Shown: one piece after another, positions 8,703 through 17,041 of the stretch | How positions within the stretch are numbered: position 1 is the stretch's first letter | Layout: the number at the start of each line of letters is the position of its first letter | The notes under the pieces: generated by a model | Databases searched by the model: none | Told to the model about the DNA's origin: nothing | What the model saw: the letters and a program-made list of their open reading frames with translations, nothing else | Translations under genes and position numbers: made by a program | NCBI RefSeq assembly: GCF_002007235.1 | Contig: NZ_MUHW01000012.1 | Coordinates: 55,849 to 119,848, forward strand | Direction: 5' to 3' | From: Oribacterium sp. C9 | GTDB taxonomy: Bacteria; Bacillota; Clostridia; Lachnospirales; Lachnospiraceae | Length of the DNA stretch: 64,000 bases

Positions 8703-9668
8703 TTACTCATTATCTTTTTCGTAAAACAGGTTTATTTCGTCTTCTGTCGGGAATCTGTCTACCTGTTCATCTATAGTAGTTTCGTTAAGATCATAATAGG
8801 TAGCCATGATCTCCGTTCCCAGGTTGCTACGGCGGTACATAAGAGATGAATTCCATTCATTTGCCGAATACTCTATACCGTCTATGTAGTAAACCACATC
8901 ACCATATTCATTATAGCCGAAATCATAGTGTTCTACACCCTGAAAGAAATATTCGCCTGCCTTAAGCTGCTGAAAATCAAACTCATTTATATCCTTGGAG
9001 ATGACCAGCCATACATCACCGAGATTCACCTCTCTTTTAAGCACAGCAACTTCATCAGAGGTGAAATCCGATTCCATGACAGCATAGTATTCCTGCTTTT
9101 CCGGATTCCATATCTGTATATCCAGGACCTGACGGTTATCCGAATCCTTATTTATGACGATTATATCCCTGTATTCATCACAGTTGAGATCATATAGCGC
9201 AAAAGCTGCATTAGAAGCGTTTAAATAGGTCAGATACTGCTTCTGTTCTGATGTAACGGTATTTTTCTTGTTGAGGTCAGAAATGATCTTTTTAAGGCTT
9301 TTTTTAGCGCCCTCTCTCCATTTTCCAAAAGACACAAGTTCAGTTCCGTCCGGGCCTACGAACTTGTCACCGCTTACGGTATACTCATTTCTCTTCTTGG
9401 TTCCGTCTGCGCCCAGATAGTATTTTTTTCCATCCTCATTATCGGTCTGCCACTTATCGGTGGTCATCAGTCCACCGCTGCCTATATAGTATTCATTTCC
9501 GCTGTCAGTGATCCATTGATTCTCCACCGGCTCATCATACATATAGTAGTAGTACCATTTACCGTCTTTATATAACCAGTTTTCCGCGCTGGACGTAAAA
9601 GATACAGACAGAGCAGAAAGAACTGTCATAATCATGAAAAGCACTATATGGTGTGATTTAAATTTCAT
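8703..9668 (-). CDS. Secreted protein with cell-wall-binding-type repeats
   Basis: The start at ATG 9668 gives a signal peptide (MKFKSHHIVLFMIMTV..., cleavage probably after SFTSSA); ATG 9677 is an alternative. After cleavage, residues ~30-110 contain aromatic repeats of the choline/glucan-binding type: WLYKDGKWYYYY, W.TDSGNEYYIG.GGLMTTDKWQ and YLGADGTKKRNEYTV. The remaining ~200 residues form a globular domain with an FALYDLNCDEYRDIIVIN motif, recalling Asp-rich repeats of secreted Lachnospiraceae proteins. It is presumably anchored to the wall or a surface polysaccharide. Its enzymatic role is unknown. It begins beyond the terminator of the fla/che operon. Confidence 0.65.
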   Translation of the reverse strand: MKFKSHHIVLFMIMTVLSALSVSFTSSAENWLYKDGKWYYYYMYDEPVENQWITDSGNEYYIGSGGLMTTDKWQTDNEDGKKYYLGADGTKKRNEYTVSGDKFVGPDGTELVSFGKWREGAKKSLKKIISDLNKKNTVTSEQKQYLTYLNASNAAFALYDLNCDEYRDIIVINKDSDNRQVLDIQIWNPEKQEYYAVMESDFTSDEVAVLKREVNLGDVWLVISKDINEFDFQQLKAGEYFFQGVEHYDFGYNEYGDVVYYIDGIEYSANEWNSSLMYRRSNLGTEIMATYYDLNETTIDEQVDRFPTEDEINLFYEKDNE

Positions 9669-9761
9669 ACAGATCATTCTCCCCACCCCTTTTCTGTGTA
9701 CAAAGACCACGAGTATCCAAAAAACACTATCGTTCTATGTTTTTACCCATAAATCCAATAA

Positions 9762-9783
9762 AGGCAGGCATTTCTGCCCGCCT
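9762..9783 (-). terminator. Terminator of the large fla/che operon
   Basis: On the - strand AGGCGGGCA and TGCCTGCCT (one G-U pair) form a GC-rich hairpin with a GAAA loop, followed by TTTATT. It sits just after cheV, the last gene of the roughly 26-kb transcription unit starting at fliE. Confidence 0.88.
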
Positions 9784-9797
9784 TACAGCTTAATATA

Positions 9798-10748
9798 TCA
9801 TGCACCTTTAAAGTTTTTCTTTCTCTGTTCTTCATATCTTCCGATAAGAGTATCCATGATATGAACCAAATGTCCGATCTCCGGCTTAGAAAGCTGTTCA
9901 TCAGCTCCCAGCTCCTTACCCTTCGCACGCATCTGCTCATCGATAAGTGATGAGAAGATGACCACCGGAATATGTCGGAGATGAGTATCCGACTTTATGA
10001 GCTTAGTAAGTCTGTGACCATCCATCATAGGCATCTCAAGATCAGTTATTATGATGCTGACCTTTTCATAGACGTGTGGATCATCTTTCAGACCGTCAAG
10101 ATAATTCCAGCATTCCTGTCCATTGTTGAACATATTGATATCTGTAAAGCCTGCTCTCTGAAGAGAATCCAGTATCATCTTCTGAAGAAGGACTGAATCC
10201 TCTGCGATAACTATAGGAGCCTGATTGATAGGTCTGTCACCCATCTCATCGATTTCCGATACCTGAATAGTTGTTTCCGGAGAGATCTCTGCTACGATCT
10301 TCTCAAAATCCAGAACAGTAACCAGCTGATCATCACACTGTGCGATACCTGTCGCAACTGATTCATCTCCTGAACCTAGAGTCTTGTCAGGCTTCTGTAT
10401 ACTCTTCCATGAAATACGGCTGATTCCTTCGATACTGTCTACTCTGAAGGCAACCATCATTTTATTGAAACCTGTTATGATAAACAAATCTCTGTCACCG
10501 TAATCTTTACGTTCTCCCGTAAGATACTGTCCGAGATTTATAACCGTAATAAGCACATCTCTCGGCTTAAAGAATCCCTCAACCGCAGGATGAGAGTGTG
10601 GCATAGGTTTAACTTTTTCGGTCATCATGATTTCGACTACCTTGGCTACATTGATGCCATAGTACTCTTCCATGACCTTGAACTTCATGATCTCAATTTC
10701 ATTTGTACCGGACTCAAGCAGAATTCCGTCCTTTTTATTGTTCTTCAA
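9798..10748 (-). CDS. cheV: Chemotaxis coupling/response protein CheV
   Basis: In this 316-aa protein residues ~10-160 are a CheW-like domain (IMKFKVMEEYYGINVAKVVEI, VITVINLGQYL) that couples receptors to CheA, and residues ~180-305 are a receiver domain (IVIAEDS, IIITDLEMPMMDG with the phospho-acceptor Asp, VIFSS, LSKPE). This CheW-REC order defines CheV, which promotes adaptation when phosphorylated. The start is a TTG at 10748, preceded by AGGAGG at 9-nt spacing; the longer in-frame extension to 10868 overlaps cheD and looks non-coding. It follows cheC and cheD and closes the operon. Confidence 0.92.
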   Translation of the reverse strand: MKNNKKDGILLESGTNEIEIMKFKVMEEYYGINVAKVVEIMMTEKVKPMPHSHPAVEGFFKPRDVLITVINLGQYLTGERKDYGDRDLFIITGFNKMMVAFRVDSIEGISRISWKSIQKPDKTLGSGDESVATGIAQCDDQLVTVLDFEKIVAEISPETTIQVSEIDEMGDRPINQAPIVIAEDSVLLQKMILDSLQRAGFTDINMFNNGQECWNYLDGLKDDPHVYEKVSIIITDLEMPMMDGHRLTKLIKSDTHLRHIPVVIFSSLIDEQMRAKGKELGADEQLSKPEIGHLVHIMDTLIGRYEEQRKKNFKGA

Positions 10749-10774
10749 TTCAGGTTTCCTCCTAACGGCTAAAA

Positions 10775-11257
10775 TTATAAATGTTTCTCCGGATGACCAA
10801 AGGTTTTTATCACGACGTCCCCTGTTGCCACATCCAGGCTCATAGTTCTCGCATAATTGGCACCGCAATCCTCTGCACGGATATGGAATCCATCCCGCTG
10901 CAGGATCTGACGTACGGTCTGCGCGTTCCGCTCTCCTATATTACCGAAATTTGCATTTCCGCTGATCTCGAACATCTTGGCTCCACCTGCAATCTTGACG
11001 ATGGCTCTGCTTTTGACCATACCAAAGGCTGTAAGCTTACGAATAGTCTCTGCAAGACCGGTATCCGCATATTTCAGTATATTAGCGTCATCTTTGTTTT
11101 GTCTAACAGGGAGCATGATATGAAGTAATGCTCCCAATTTCAAAACAGGATCATAAAAGGCTATTCCTATACATGAGCCTAACGCATACGTGATGATCTC
11201 ACCCTGTCCGCGCGTCAGCTTCATGTCGCCGATCCCGACTTTCAGCTGTCTATCCAT
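10775..11257 (-). CDS. cheD: Chemoreceptor glutamine deamidase CheD
   Basis: CheD (160 aa) deamidates receptor glutamines and binds CheC to stimulate its CheY-P phosphatase activity. The catalytic Cys lies in YALGSCIGIAF, the His in GALLHIMLP, and the KIAGGAKMF motif is also typical. It starts 3 bp after the cheC stop, so the two partners are translationally linked. Confidence 0.96.
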   Translation of the reverse strand: MDRQLKVGIGDMKLTRGQGEIITYALGSCIGIAFYDPVLKLGALLHIMLPVRQNKDDANILKYADTGLAETIRKLTAFGMVKSRAIVKIAGGAKMFEISGNANFGNIGERNAQTVRQILQRDGFHIRAEDCGANYARTMSLDVATGDVVIKTFGHPEKHL

Positions 11258-11260
11258 AGA

Positions 11261-11884
11261 TTAACCAACCCCTAACTTTTCCAATATACGATTCAGGGAT
11301 GCAATATCAGGTAACATGAGCAGCCAGTCGTTGTATGTCTTACCATCTATTACGAAATCTGCACTGCAGTACATAAGCTTATCTGTTTCATATCCATACT
11401 CTGCTATAGGAACTGTAAGGATGGCTCCTAGCATGTTCACAGCTGCACTGGGAACCGAAAGAGAGATATTCATATCTACAAGTTCAGTAAATGCATTGAC
11501 ATAAGAACAGATAATGATGTTACCTATCTCTGTAAGGGCCGAATGTGCCATCGCATCCATCTGTTCGAATCCTGCGTAGGATATACCCATCATTTTATCA
11601 AAAATGGTATTTGCGAACTCAAGATTGAAGAGAAACAGCATCAGACCGTTTAGATCCCCGTCCATTTTTACCAGTGTTGCGCCGACGATCTCTTCTATGT
11701 TTCCTCCGATCGCCTCTATAGCTTCGTCATAACCAAGTATCTTGACCTGAGGAATAGTAATACGGACTTCCTTTTGGAGCATCTGTGACAAAGATGTTGC
11801 CGCATGCCCTGTTCCTATACTTCCAATCTCCCTCATGACATCCAGATCCTGAAGGTTCATCTCGCTATAATCTTTTATCCTCAT
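11261..11884 (-). CDS. cheC: CheY-P phosphatase CheC
   Basis: CheC (207 aa) dephosphorylates CheY-P and takes part in adaptation with CheD. Both phosphatase helices are present: REIGSIGTGHAATSLSQML near residue 18 and a second with ALTEIGNIIICSYVNAF near residue 115, each carrying the conserved E-x3-N/G pattern. In the first, G replaces the usual N (EIGSIGTGHA), so the second site is likely the stronger. cheD follows immediately. Confidence 0.94.
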   Translation of the reverse strand: MRIKDYSEMNLQDLDVMREIGSIGTGHAATSLSQMLQKEVRITIPQVKILGYDEAIEAIGGNIEEIVGATLVKMDGDLNGLMLFLFNLEFANTIFDKMMGISYAGFEQMDAMAHSALTEIGNIIICSYVNAFTELVDMNISLSVPSAAVNMLGAILTVPIAEYGYETDKLMYCSADFVIDGKTYNDWLLMLPDIASLNRILEKLGVG

Positions 11885-11913
11885 TACTTTATCCCCACTT
11901 AAACATTATTATT

Positions 11914-12702
11914 TTATCTCAAAGTATTGATGGTACCTTCTATCTCATCGGAAGTGGAAACCATCCTTAACGCATATGAAAAAGCTCTCTGACTTTCTAT
12001 GACCTTGGTCATCTCCTTAGCCAGATCCGTGCTGGAACTTTCTATCGCACCCTGCACTATAGTCGGATTTCTGATAAGTGACGCTGTATTCTGTGTGTCC
12101 CCCTCCTGCACGATGAACTCATTGTCCCCTTTACTTAATAATCGGCTCGGATGTGGAAAAGTATAAACTCCAACCGTAGGTTTTTCTTCAGTTTCTTCGG
12201 TATTTTCCGTGGTAGTTTCTGTTGAAGTCTCTTCTTTACCTGCGATCTTATCGAGATCCAAAACATCCGCCTTCAGTCTCTGACCCTTCTGATCCAGAAC
12301 ATATTTTCCTGCCTCTGTCATGAGATAAAATTCCCCATCAGCCATAAGGCCACTGTGAAAATGACCGTTTCTGGTATATGAAATGGAATTATCTCCCGGA
12401 TCCTGAAGCATAAAGAAGGCATTATCATCCATCAGGGCATAATCCGACGGTTGATTGGTGGTATTAAGCCCTGATAGCCTGAAATTCATATTTGTCTGGT
12501 GCACTACGGCACCTGCTCCTGCCTGAAGCTCTGTTATGGCTTCTCTGGAGTCGTTCAAATTGTAATTTATCAGCTCTCTGAATGGGGCTGATTTGGCTTT
12601 ATAGCCGGTAGTGTTGATATTGGCTAGATTGTTGGAAGTGATGGCAAGCCTCTTCGTAAAATTTTCGGCTCCCACTGTTCCTGTCCAAAATGACATATTC
12701 AT
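11914..12702 (-). CDS. Flagellar rod/hook-basal body protein (FlgF/FlgG family), copy 2
   Basis: This 262-aa protein has the N-terminal rod motif (ITSNNLANINTTGYKAK) and the conserved C-terminal helix (STDLAKEMTKVIESQRAFSYALRM...EGTINTLR). It is an axial protein of the distal or proximal rod, like Bacillus FlhO/FlhP. The start ATG 12702 follows GGAGG at 7 nt; the longer in-frame start at 12726 lies upstream of that site. It is tandem with a second paralogue. Which is FlgF and which FlgG cannot be settled by eye. An Ala/Thr/Glu-rich loop near residue 170 is likely surface-exposed. Confidence 0.88.
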   Translation of the reverse strand: MNMSFWTGTVGAENFTKRLAITSNNLANINTTGYKAKSAPFRELINYNLNDSREAITELQAGAGAVVHQTNMNFRLSGLNTTNQPSDYALMDDNAFFMLQDPGDNSISYTRNGHFHSGLMADGEFYLMTEAGKYVLDQKGQRLKADVLDLDKIAGKEETSTETTTENTEETEEKPTVGVYTFPHPSRLLSKGDNEFIVQEGDTQNTASLIRNPTIVQGAIESSSTDLAKEMTKVIESQRAFSYALRMVSTSDEIEGTINTLR

Positions 12703-12804
12703 ATATCGCCCTCCATGACCATGCACAAGTCGAGCCTACCCGAACTCATAACTGACCTGTCTATAAAAGTTCGAATTACCTCATTCAAACAATATCCTCA
12801 TAAA

Positions 12805-13626
12805 TTACAGTCTTCCAACATCGGAAGAAGCCTTTCCCATGACCGTATCATACATCTTAAGCATCTGAGCCGCACTCTGAAGAGCCCTCTGTGAAGATAT
12901 CATGAGTGTCATCTCATCCACCATATCAACATTTGCTTTCTCAAGCATGGTCCACTGTAACTGGGTACCATCAGTACCGTTAACTACAGTTGCTGCCTGA
13001 TTTGTGGAATACAGCCCGTTATCCTCCTTATGAAGCTGTGACAGATCCTCGAAATCAACAAGCTTTATCTGACCATAGGAAACAGGCGGAGCTGCTTCCT
13101 CAGTTGCAACTGCTCCCTGAGTTTCGGTATAAAGAGCTGCTTTCGATGTATCCACAAGTATGTTTCCGGATGTATCTACAGTGAAGTTTTCAGTTGGTAT
13201 CTGTATGGGCTGATCATCAGCCCCCAAAACCCTGCCGAGACCGTTAAGCTCCAGATACCCCTCACTGTCAACAGAAAAAGAACCGTCTCTCGTATATCTC
13301 GTTCCTGCCGTTGTCTGGATGGAGAACCATCCGTTGCCTCCTATAGCAAAATCATATATGTCGTCTGTCTGTTCGAAAGCTCCCTGCTCAAAGTCAGTGT
13401 AGGTCTGCTCTGCGGTAACTATCTTTGATGTGGTTGCGAGGTCCGTAGGATTATCTTTGTTGTACTTTCCGGTACGGATAAGCATCTCCTCCTGAAATGT
13501 CTTTGACGTCATAGTATCTTTTTTATAACCTGCCGTCTGTACATTGACCATGTTGTTGCTGACTACATTCAGCTTTCTCTGCTGAGTCAGCATACCGGAT
13601 GTCAGATTGTAAAAACCCTGATACAT
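12805..13626 (-). CDS. Flagellar rod/hook-basal body protein (FlgF/FlgG family), copy 1
   Basis: This 273-aa axial protein starts MYQGFYNLTSGMLTQQRKL, followed by VVSNNMVNVQTAGYKK, the FlgBCFG signature. It has a central DFAIGGNGWFSIQT...YTRDGSFSVDSEGYL region typical of FlgF/FlgG and a C-terminal NVDMVDEMTLMISSQRAL helix. AGGAG precedes the ATG. It is the first of two tandem paralogues downstream of fliA, the same position as the rod-gene pair in many Clostridia. Confidence 0.9.
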   Translation of the reverse strand: MYQGFYNLTSGMLTQQRKLNVVSNNMVNVQTAGYKKDTMTSKTFQEEMLIRTGKYNKDNPTDLATTSKIVTAEQTYTDFEQGAFEQTDDIYDFAIGGNGWFSIQTTAGTRYTRDGSFSVDSEGYLELNGLGRVLGADDQPIQIPTENFTVDTSGNILVDTSKAALYTETQGAVATEEAAPPVSYGQIKLVDFEDLSQLHKEDNGLYSTNQAATVVNGTDGTQLQWTMLEKANVDMVDEMTLMISSQRALQSAAQMLKMYDTVMGKASSDVGRL

Positions 13627-13706
13627 ATTTCTCCTGTCCGGGCAACACCCTTTAAATTCCGCACTAAAAAAATTAAATAGCGGGTATCAAAAAACTCACT
13701 CACAGA

Positions 13707-14492
13707 TTATGACATCCTGGCCATGTAGCTCTTCAGCTTCTCTATAGCTATAGAATGAAGCTGAGATACTCTCGGCTGACTGATATTCATAACTTCTGCA
13801 ATCTGGTTCATATTTAATTCGTCAACATAGTATAAAGATATAACCTTTTTCTCGCTATCTTTTAAAGAATCGATGGCTCTGGCCAAGGTTGCTACTGTTT
13901 CGCCCTGCAAGAAACTCCCCTCCGGTTGTACATTTACATCCTCTGACGCCACCTGAAAAAGCGTCTCATCATTATCATCATAGGTCATGTCCAGTGAAAG
14001 TACATTGACCATGGTTCGCATACGATCGACCTTTTTGATCTTCTTCACATCCATCTTGTAGTACTTGGAGATCTCCTCATCGCTTGGACAGTGTCCAAGT
14101 TTTCTCTGGAGTTCATCTCTTGCATCTTCGATGTTCTTGCGATCCCTGTGATAGTTTCTGGGCATCCAGTCGTTCTTTCTGATCAGATCTATGACCATGC
14201 CGCGTATACGTCTCGAGATAAATGTTTCGAACTTGTTGTCCTTCTCCACATCATAACGGTCTATGGCCTTCATGATCTCGATGACACCTTCATTGATGAT
14301 ATCCTCAGGCTGCATGGTGTCGTTATAAACATCTCTCATCTGATAAGCCACACTCTTTACGATGTAGATGTAACGCATGGTAAGCTCCTGCTTGACCCGA
14401 TTATCTCTCGTCCTCTTGTAGATTAAGAACAGTTCTTCGTTAGTCCTTGTTTCAAGATCTTCTACTCTCTCCCTATAAATTGTATCCATCAT
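13707..14492 (-). CDS. fliA: Flagellar sigma factor FliA (sigma-28/SigD)
   Basis: This 261-aa sigma-70-family factor directs late flagellar and chemotaxis promoters. Region 2 is RYIYIVKSVAYQMRDVYND..QPEDIINEGVIEIMKAIDRYD; region 3 starts near RKNIEDARDELQRKLG; region 4 has the HTH MNQIAEVMNISQPRVSQLHS. The start at 14492 is 9 nt after GAGGGG; the ATG at 14501 abuts that site and is unlikely. Three TGTCAC-type direct repeats lie upstream. Its own operon appears to start at a sigma-28-like promoter, implying positive feedback. Confidence 0.95.
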   Translation of the reverse strand: MMDTIYRERVEDLETRTNEELFLIYKRTRDNRVKQELTMRYIYIVKSVAYQMRDVYNDTMQPEDIINEGVIEIMKAIDRYDVEKDNKFETFISRRIRGMVIDLIRKNDWMPRNYHRDRKNIEDARDELQRKLGHCPSDEEISKYYKMDVKKIKKVDRMRTMVNVLSLDMTYDDNDETLFQVASEDVNVQPEGSFLQGETVATLARAIDSLKDSEKKVISLYYVDELNMNQIAEVMNISQPRVSQLHSIAIEKLKSYMARMS

Positions 14493-14548
14493 AAAACTCA
14501 TCCCCTCTAACTAAAATACCTATACTATGTTCTGATCTTCTTTTCTCC

Positions 14549-14588
14549 TGTCACTAATATAATGGTGAAAATGTCACAATAATGTCAC
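14549..14588 (-). repeat. Phased TGTCAC direct repeats upstream of fliA
   Basis: TGTCACTAAT occurs at 14549 and 14583 and TGTCACAATA at 14572, that is at 23- and 11-bp steps, close to whole helical turns. On the coding strand the core reads GTGACA. The spacing suggests binding of a regulator to one DNA face, but no such protein is identified. Confidence 0.45.
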
Positions 14589-14636
14589 TAATTCCACTTA
14601 TTTGAAAAAAACTTTTTGTAATTCAACCCCTAAAAT

Positions 14637-16799
14637 TTAATTTTCCAGTTTTAGACTTCCTATAGCCTGAATCTGAACATTATTTGCCACTTCGTTAAAC
14701 GACAGAACCCTCACCTGCGGATAGAACTGCTCTATCAGATGATAGAAATGAGCTCTCATAACCTCTGAAGTAAGAATAACCGGTGTCTGCGAAAGATCCT
14801 TAAATTTCTTCATCTCATCGGAAACCTGTCGTACGAGACTCTGAAGGATCTCAGGACTCAGTGCCAGATAATAGCCGTTCTCACCCTTTGACAGAGAGCT
14901 CACCATGGAACGTTCGAGATCTGCATCCAATGTTACGACCTTCATATTGCCGTCTTCGCAATACATCCTGGTTATTGTTCTCTTCAAAGAGATTCTGACC
15001 TGTTCGACCATCGAATCTATATCCTTTACAGGCAGTCCGTTCTCTGTGATCACGTCCACCATAGTCTCTACTATGGTCTCCAGATCCTTGATGGATACGC
15101 CTTCCTTAAGGAGCAGTGTCAAGACTTTCTGTAAAAGATTATAGGAAACCAGAGTTGGAAATGCCTCACCCACCAGCTCCGGTGCCGATTTCTTCAGATT
15201 CTCCACCAGCCTGAATACTTCCTGTCTGGTGATAAGTTCGTAGCTATGCTGTTTTATGACCTCACTCATATGGGATACAAGCACAGAAAGCGGATCGATA
15301 ACAGTATAACCGTACATCTCTGCTCTCTCACGATTTTCAGGCTTTATCCATTTGCTAGGGATGCCGTAAGCCGGCTCGATGGTCTCTATGCCATCTATCT
15401 CCCTTTCAACATGCTCGGGCTCCAGTGCAAGATAGAAATCCGTAAGGATTTCTCCTACCGCAACTACTTCCCCCTTGATCTTTATGGTATACTCATTGGT
15501 TCCCAGCTTCGCGCTGTCTCTCAGCCTCACTGAAGGAATGACATACCCCATATCCTGAGCATACTGTCTTCTGAATACCACAATTCGGCTTATCAGCCTT
15601 CCTCCGACAGACTCATCCGCCAAAGGAATGAGACTGTATCCGAAGTCTACTTCTATAGGTTCAACCTGAAGCAAATGATATACATTGTTGACATCCTTGA
15701 AGTACTCTTCCTGCGTCTGTGCAGGTGCCTTTTCAGTTTTAGCTTCCTGTTCTTCTCCTGCAGGCTCTTCCATGCCGACATTTCCGATTCTCTGTCTCGC
15801 ACTGTGACTGGCCGCCCTGTATGCTTCAGCCCTGACTGCCTCCGGAGCTTCAAGTATCCTCCTCTGCATCATATATCCGGCTGCCATAAATCCAAAACCT
15901 GTTAAGAGGATCTGGAAGATCGGCATACCCGGGATGATACAAAGTACACAAATGACACCGCCTGCGATCATAAAAGATCTTGGCTGTGCCAAAAACTCCT
16001 TTGAGATGTCCTCGTTAAGTGATCCCTCTGCCACGGCACGTGTAACGATCATGCCGGTTGCTGTAGAAATAAGAAGTGATGGGATTTGTCCCACAAGACC
16101 ATCACCAACGGTTGCAATAGTGTATGTGTTTAATACGGTACCTATGTCCTGTCCGGACTGAACGATACCTATGACACTACCGCCTATCAGGTTGATCGCG
16201 GTAGTGATCAGTGACATGACTCCGTCACCTTTTACGATCTTCGTGGCACCATCCATGGAGCCGTAAAAATCGGACTCTCTTTGAACATTCATCCTTCGAC
16301 GTGCAGCTTCCTGCTCATCGATGAGACCCGCATTAAGATCCGAGTCGATAGCCATCTGCTTTCCCGGCATAGCATCGAGGTTAAATCTTGCTGAAACCTC
16401 AGCTACACGTTCAGCACCCTTAGTGATGACTGTGAAGTTCATGAGAACGATGACGATATAGATTACAAGACCGACAACAACATTTCCCTGCAGAACGAAG
16501 TCACCGAAAGCCTTGATGACCTGTCCAGAGAAACCGCCAGTGGACAGGATGTTTCTGGTTGTTGAAACATTGATTCCAAGACGGAACAGTGTAGTTAACA
16601 GAAGCAATGACGGATAGATCGAAAATTCCAACGGGCTGTGGATCGTCATAGTGATGACCAGGATCATCATGGATAGTGCCATATTAAGGACTATACACAT
16701 ATCCGCCATAAAGGGCGGAAGAGGGATGATCAGCAGCAGTATGATGACCAGTGCCATAACAACTATGGAATTATCTGCAATAAATTTCGTCCATTTCAT
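14637..16799 (-). CDS. flhA: Flagellar export gate protein FlhA
   Basis: FlhA (720 aa) is the large export-gate protein, forming a nonameric ring that couples proton flow to substrate transfer. About eight membrane segments fill residues 15-310, with the signature NFTVITKGAERVAEVSARF..DAMPGKQMAIDSDLNAG near residues 125-160. The cytoplasmic domain from about 350 docks chaperone-substrate complexes. The ATG has no strong Shine-Dalgarno, and a 242-bp AT-rich gap with a likely promoter precedes it. flhF and flhG, which often follow, are missing; fliA comes next. Confidence 0.96.
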   Translation of the reverse strand: MKWTKFIADNSIVVMALVIILLLIIPLPPFMADMCIVLNMALSMMILVITMTIHSPLEFSIYPSLLLLTTLFRLGINVSTTRNILSTGGFSGQVIKAFGDFVLQGNVVVGLVIYIVIVLMNFTVITKGAERVAEVSARFNLDAMPGKQMAIDSDLNAGLIDEQEAARRRMNVQRESDFYGSMDGATKIVKGDGVMSLITTAINLIGGSVIGIVQSGQDIGTVLNTYTIATVGDGLVGQIPSLLISTATGMIVTRAVAEGSLNEDISKEFLAQPRSFMIAGGVICVLCIIPGMPIFQILLTGFGFMAAGYMMQRRILEAPEAVRAEAYRAASHSARQRIGNVGMEEPAGEEQEAKTEKAPAQTQEEYFKDVNNVYHLLQVEPIEVDFGYSLIPLADESVGGRLISRIVVFRRQYAQDMGYVIPSVRLRDSAKLGTNEYTIKIKGEVVAVGEILTDFYLALEPEHVEREIDGIETIEPAYGIPSKWIKPENRERAEMYGYTVIDPLSVLVSHMSEVIKQHSYELITRQEVFRLVENLKKSAPELVGEAFPTLVSYNLLQKVLTLLLKEGVSIKDLETIVETMVDVITENGLPVKDIDSMVEQVRISLKRTITRMYCEDGNMKVVTLDADLERSMVSSLSKGENGYYLALSPEILQSLVRQVSDEMKKFKDLSQTPVILTSEVMRAHFYHLIEQFYPQVRVLSFNEVANNVQIQAIGSLKLEN

Positions 16800-16872
16800 A
16801 GTCTGTGATCTGTTTTCTTATTCTTTTTATTCTACTCTCTATACCCTACGTACATAATTAAGATATATGATT

Positions 16873-16901
16873 ATTATAAATGTAATTAATCATATTGTCT
16901 C
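16873..16901 (-). promoter_or_regulatory. Possible sigma-A promoter upstream of flhA
   Basis: On the - strand GAGACA, 17 nt, then TATAAT (perfect -10, 4 of 6 at -35) lies about 75 bp before flhA, in the only sizeable gap of this part of the operon. It could raise expression of flhA, fliA and the downstream rod and chemotaxis genes independently of fliE. Confidence 0.45.
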
Positions 16902-16931
16902 GATTAAATTATAAAAACTATTAATTTTTTT

Positions 16932-16952
16932 GTAATAATATTTAATTATTAC
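16932..16952. repeat. AT-rich inverted repeat between flhB and flhA
   Basis: GTAATAAT and ATTATTAC are perfect 8-bp arms around ATTTA. It lies just upstream of the putative flhA promoter, with T-runs on both strands nearby. It may be a protein site or a weak attenuator. The rest of the 16800-17041 gap shows no gene. Confidence 0.4.
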
Positions 16953-17041
16953 AGTTTTTTGCCATTTTTAAGAATCTACTTTCAGTTACACGTATATGGC
17001 TAAGCTGCTTCACTCCGGCATTATTCTGAACTGATATCACT

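Noticed and set aside
9798..10868. CheV starting at 10868
   Set aside because: The extra 40 residues overlap cheD, have no family similarity, and the AGGAGG site lies after them.
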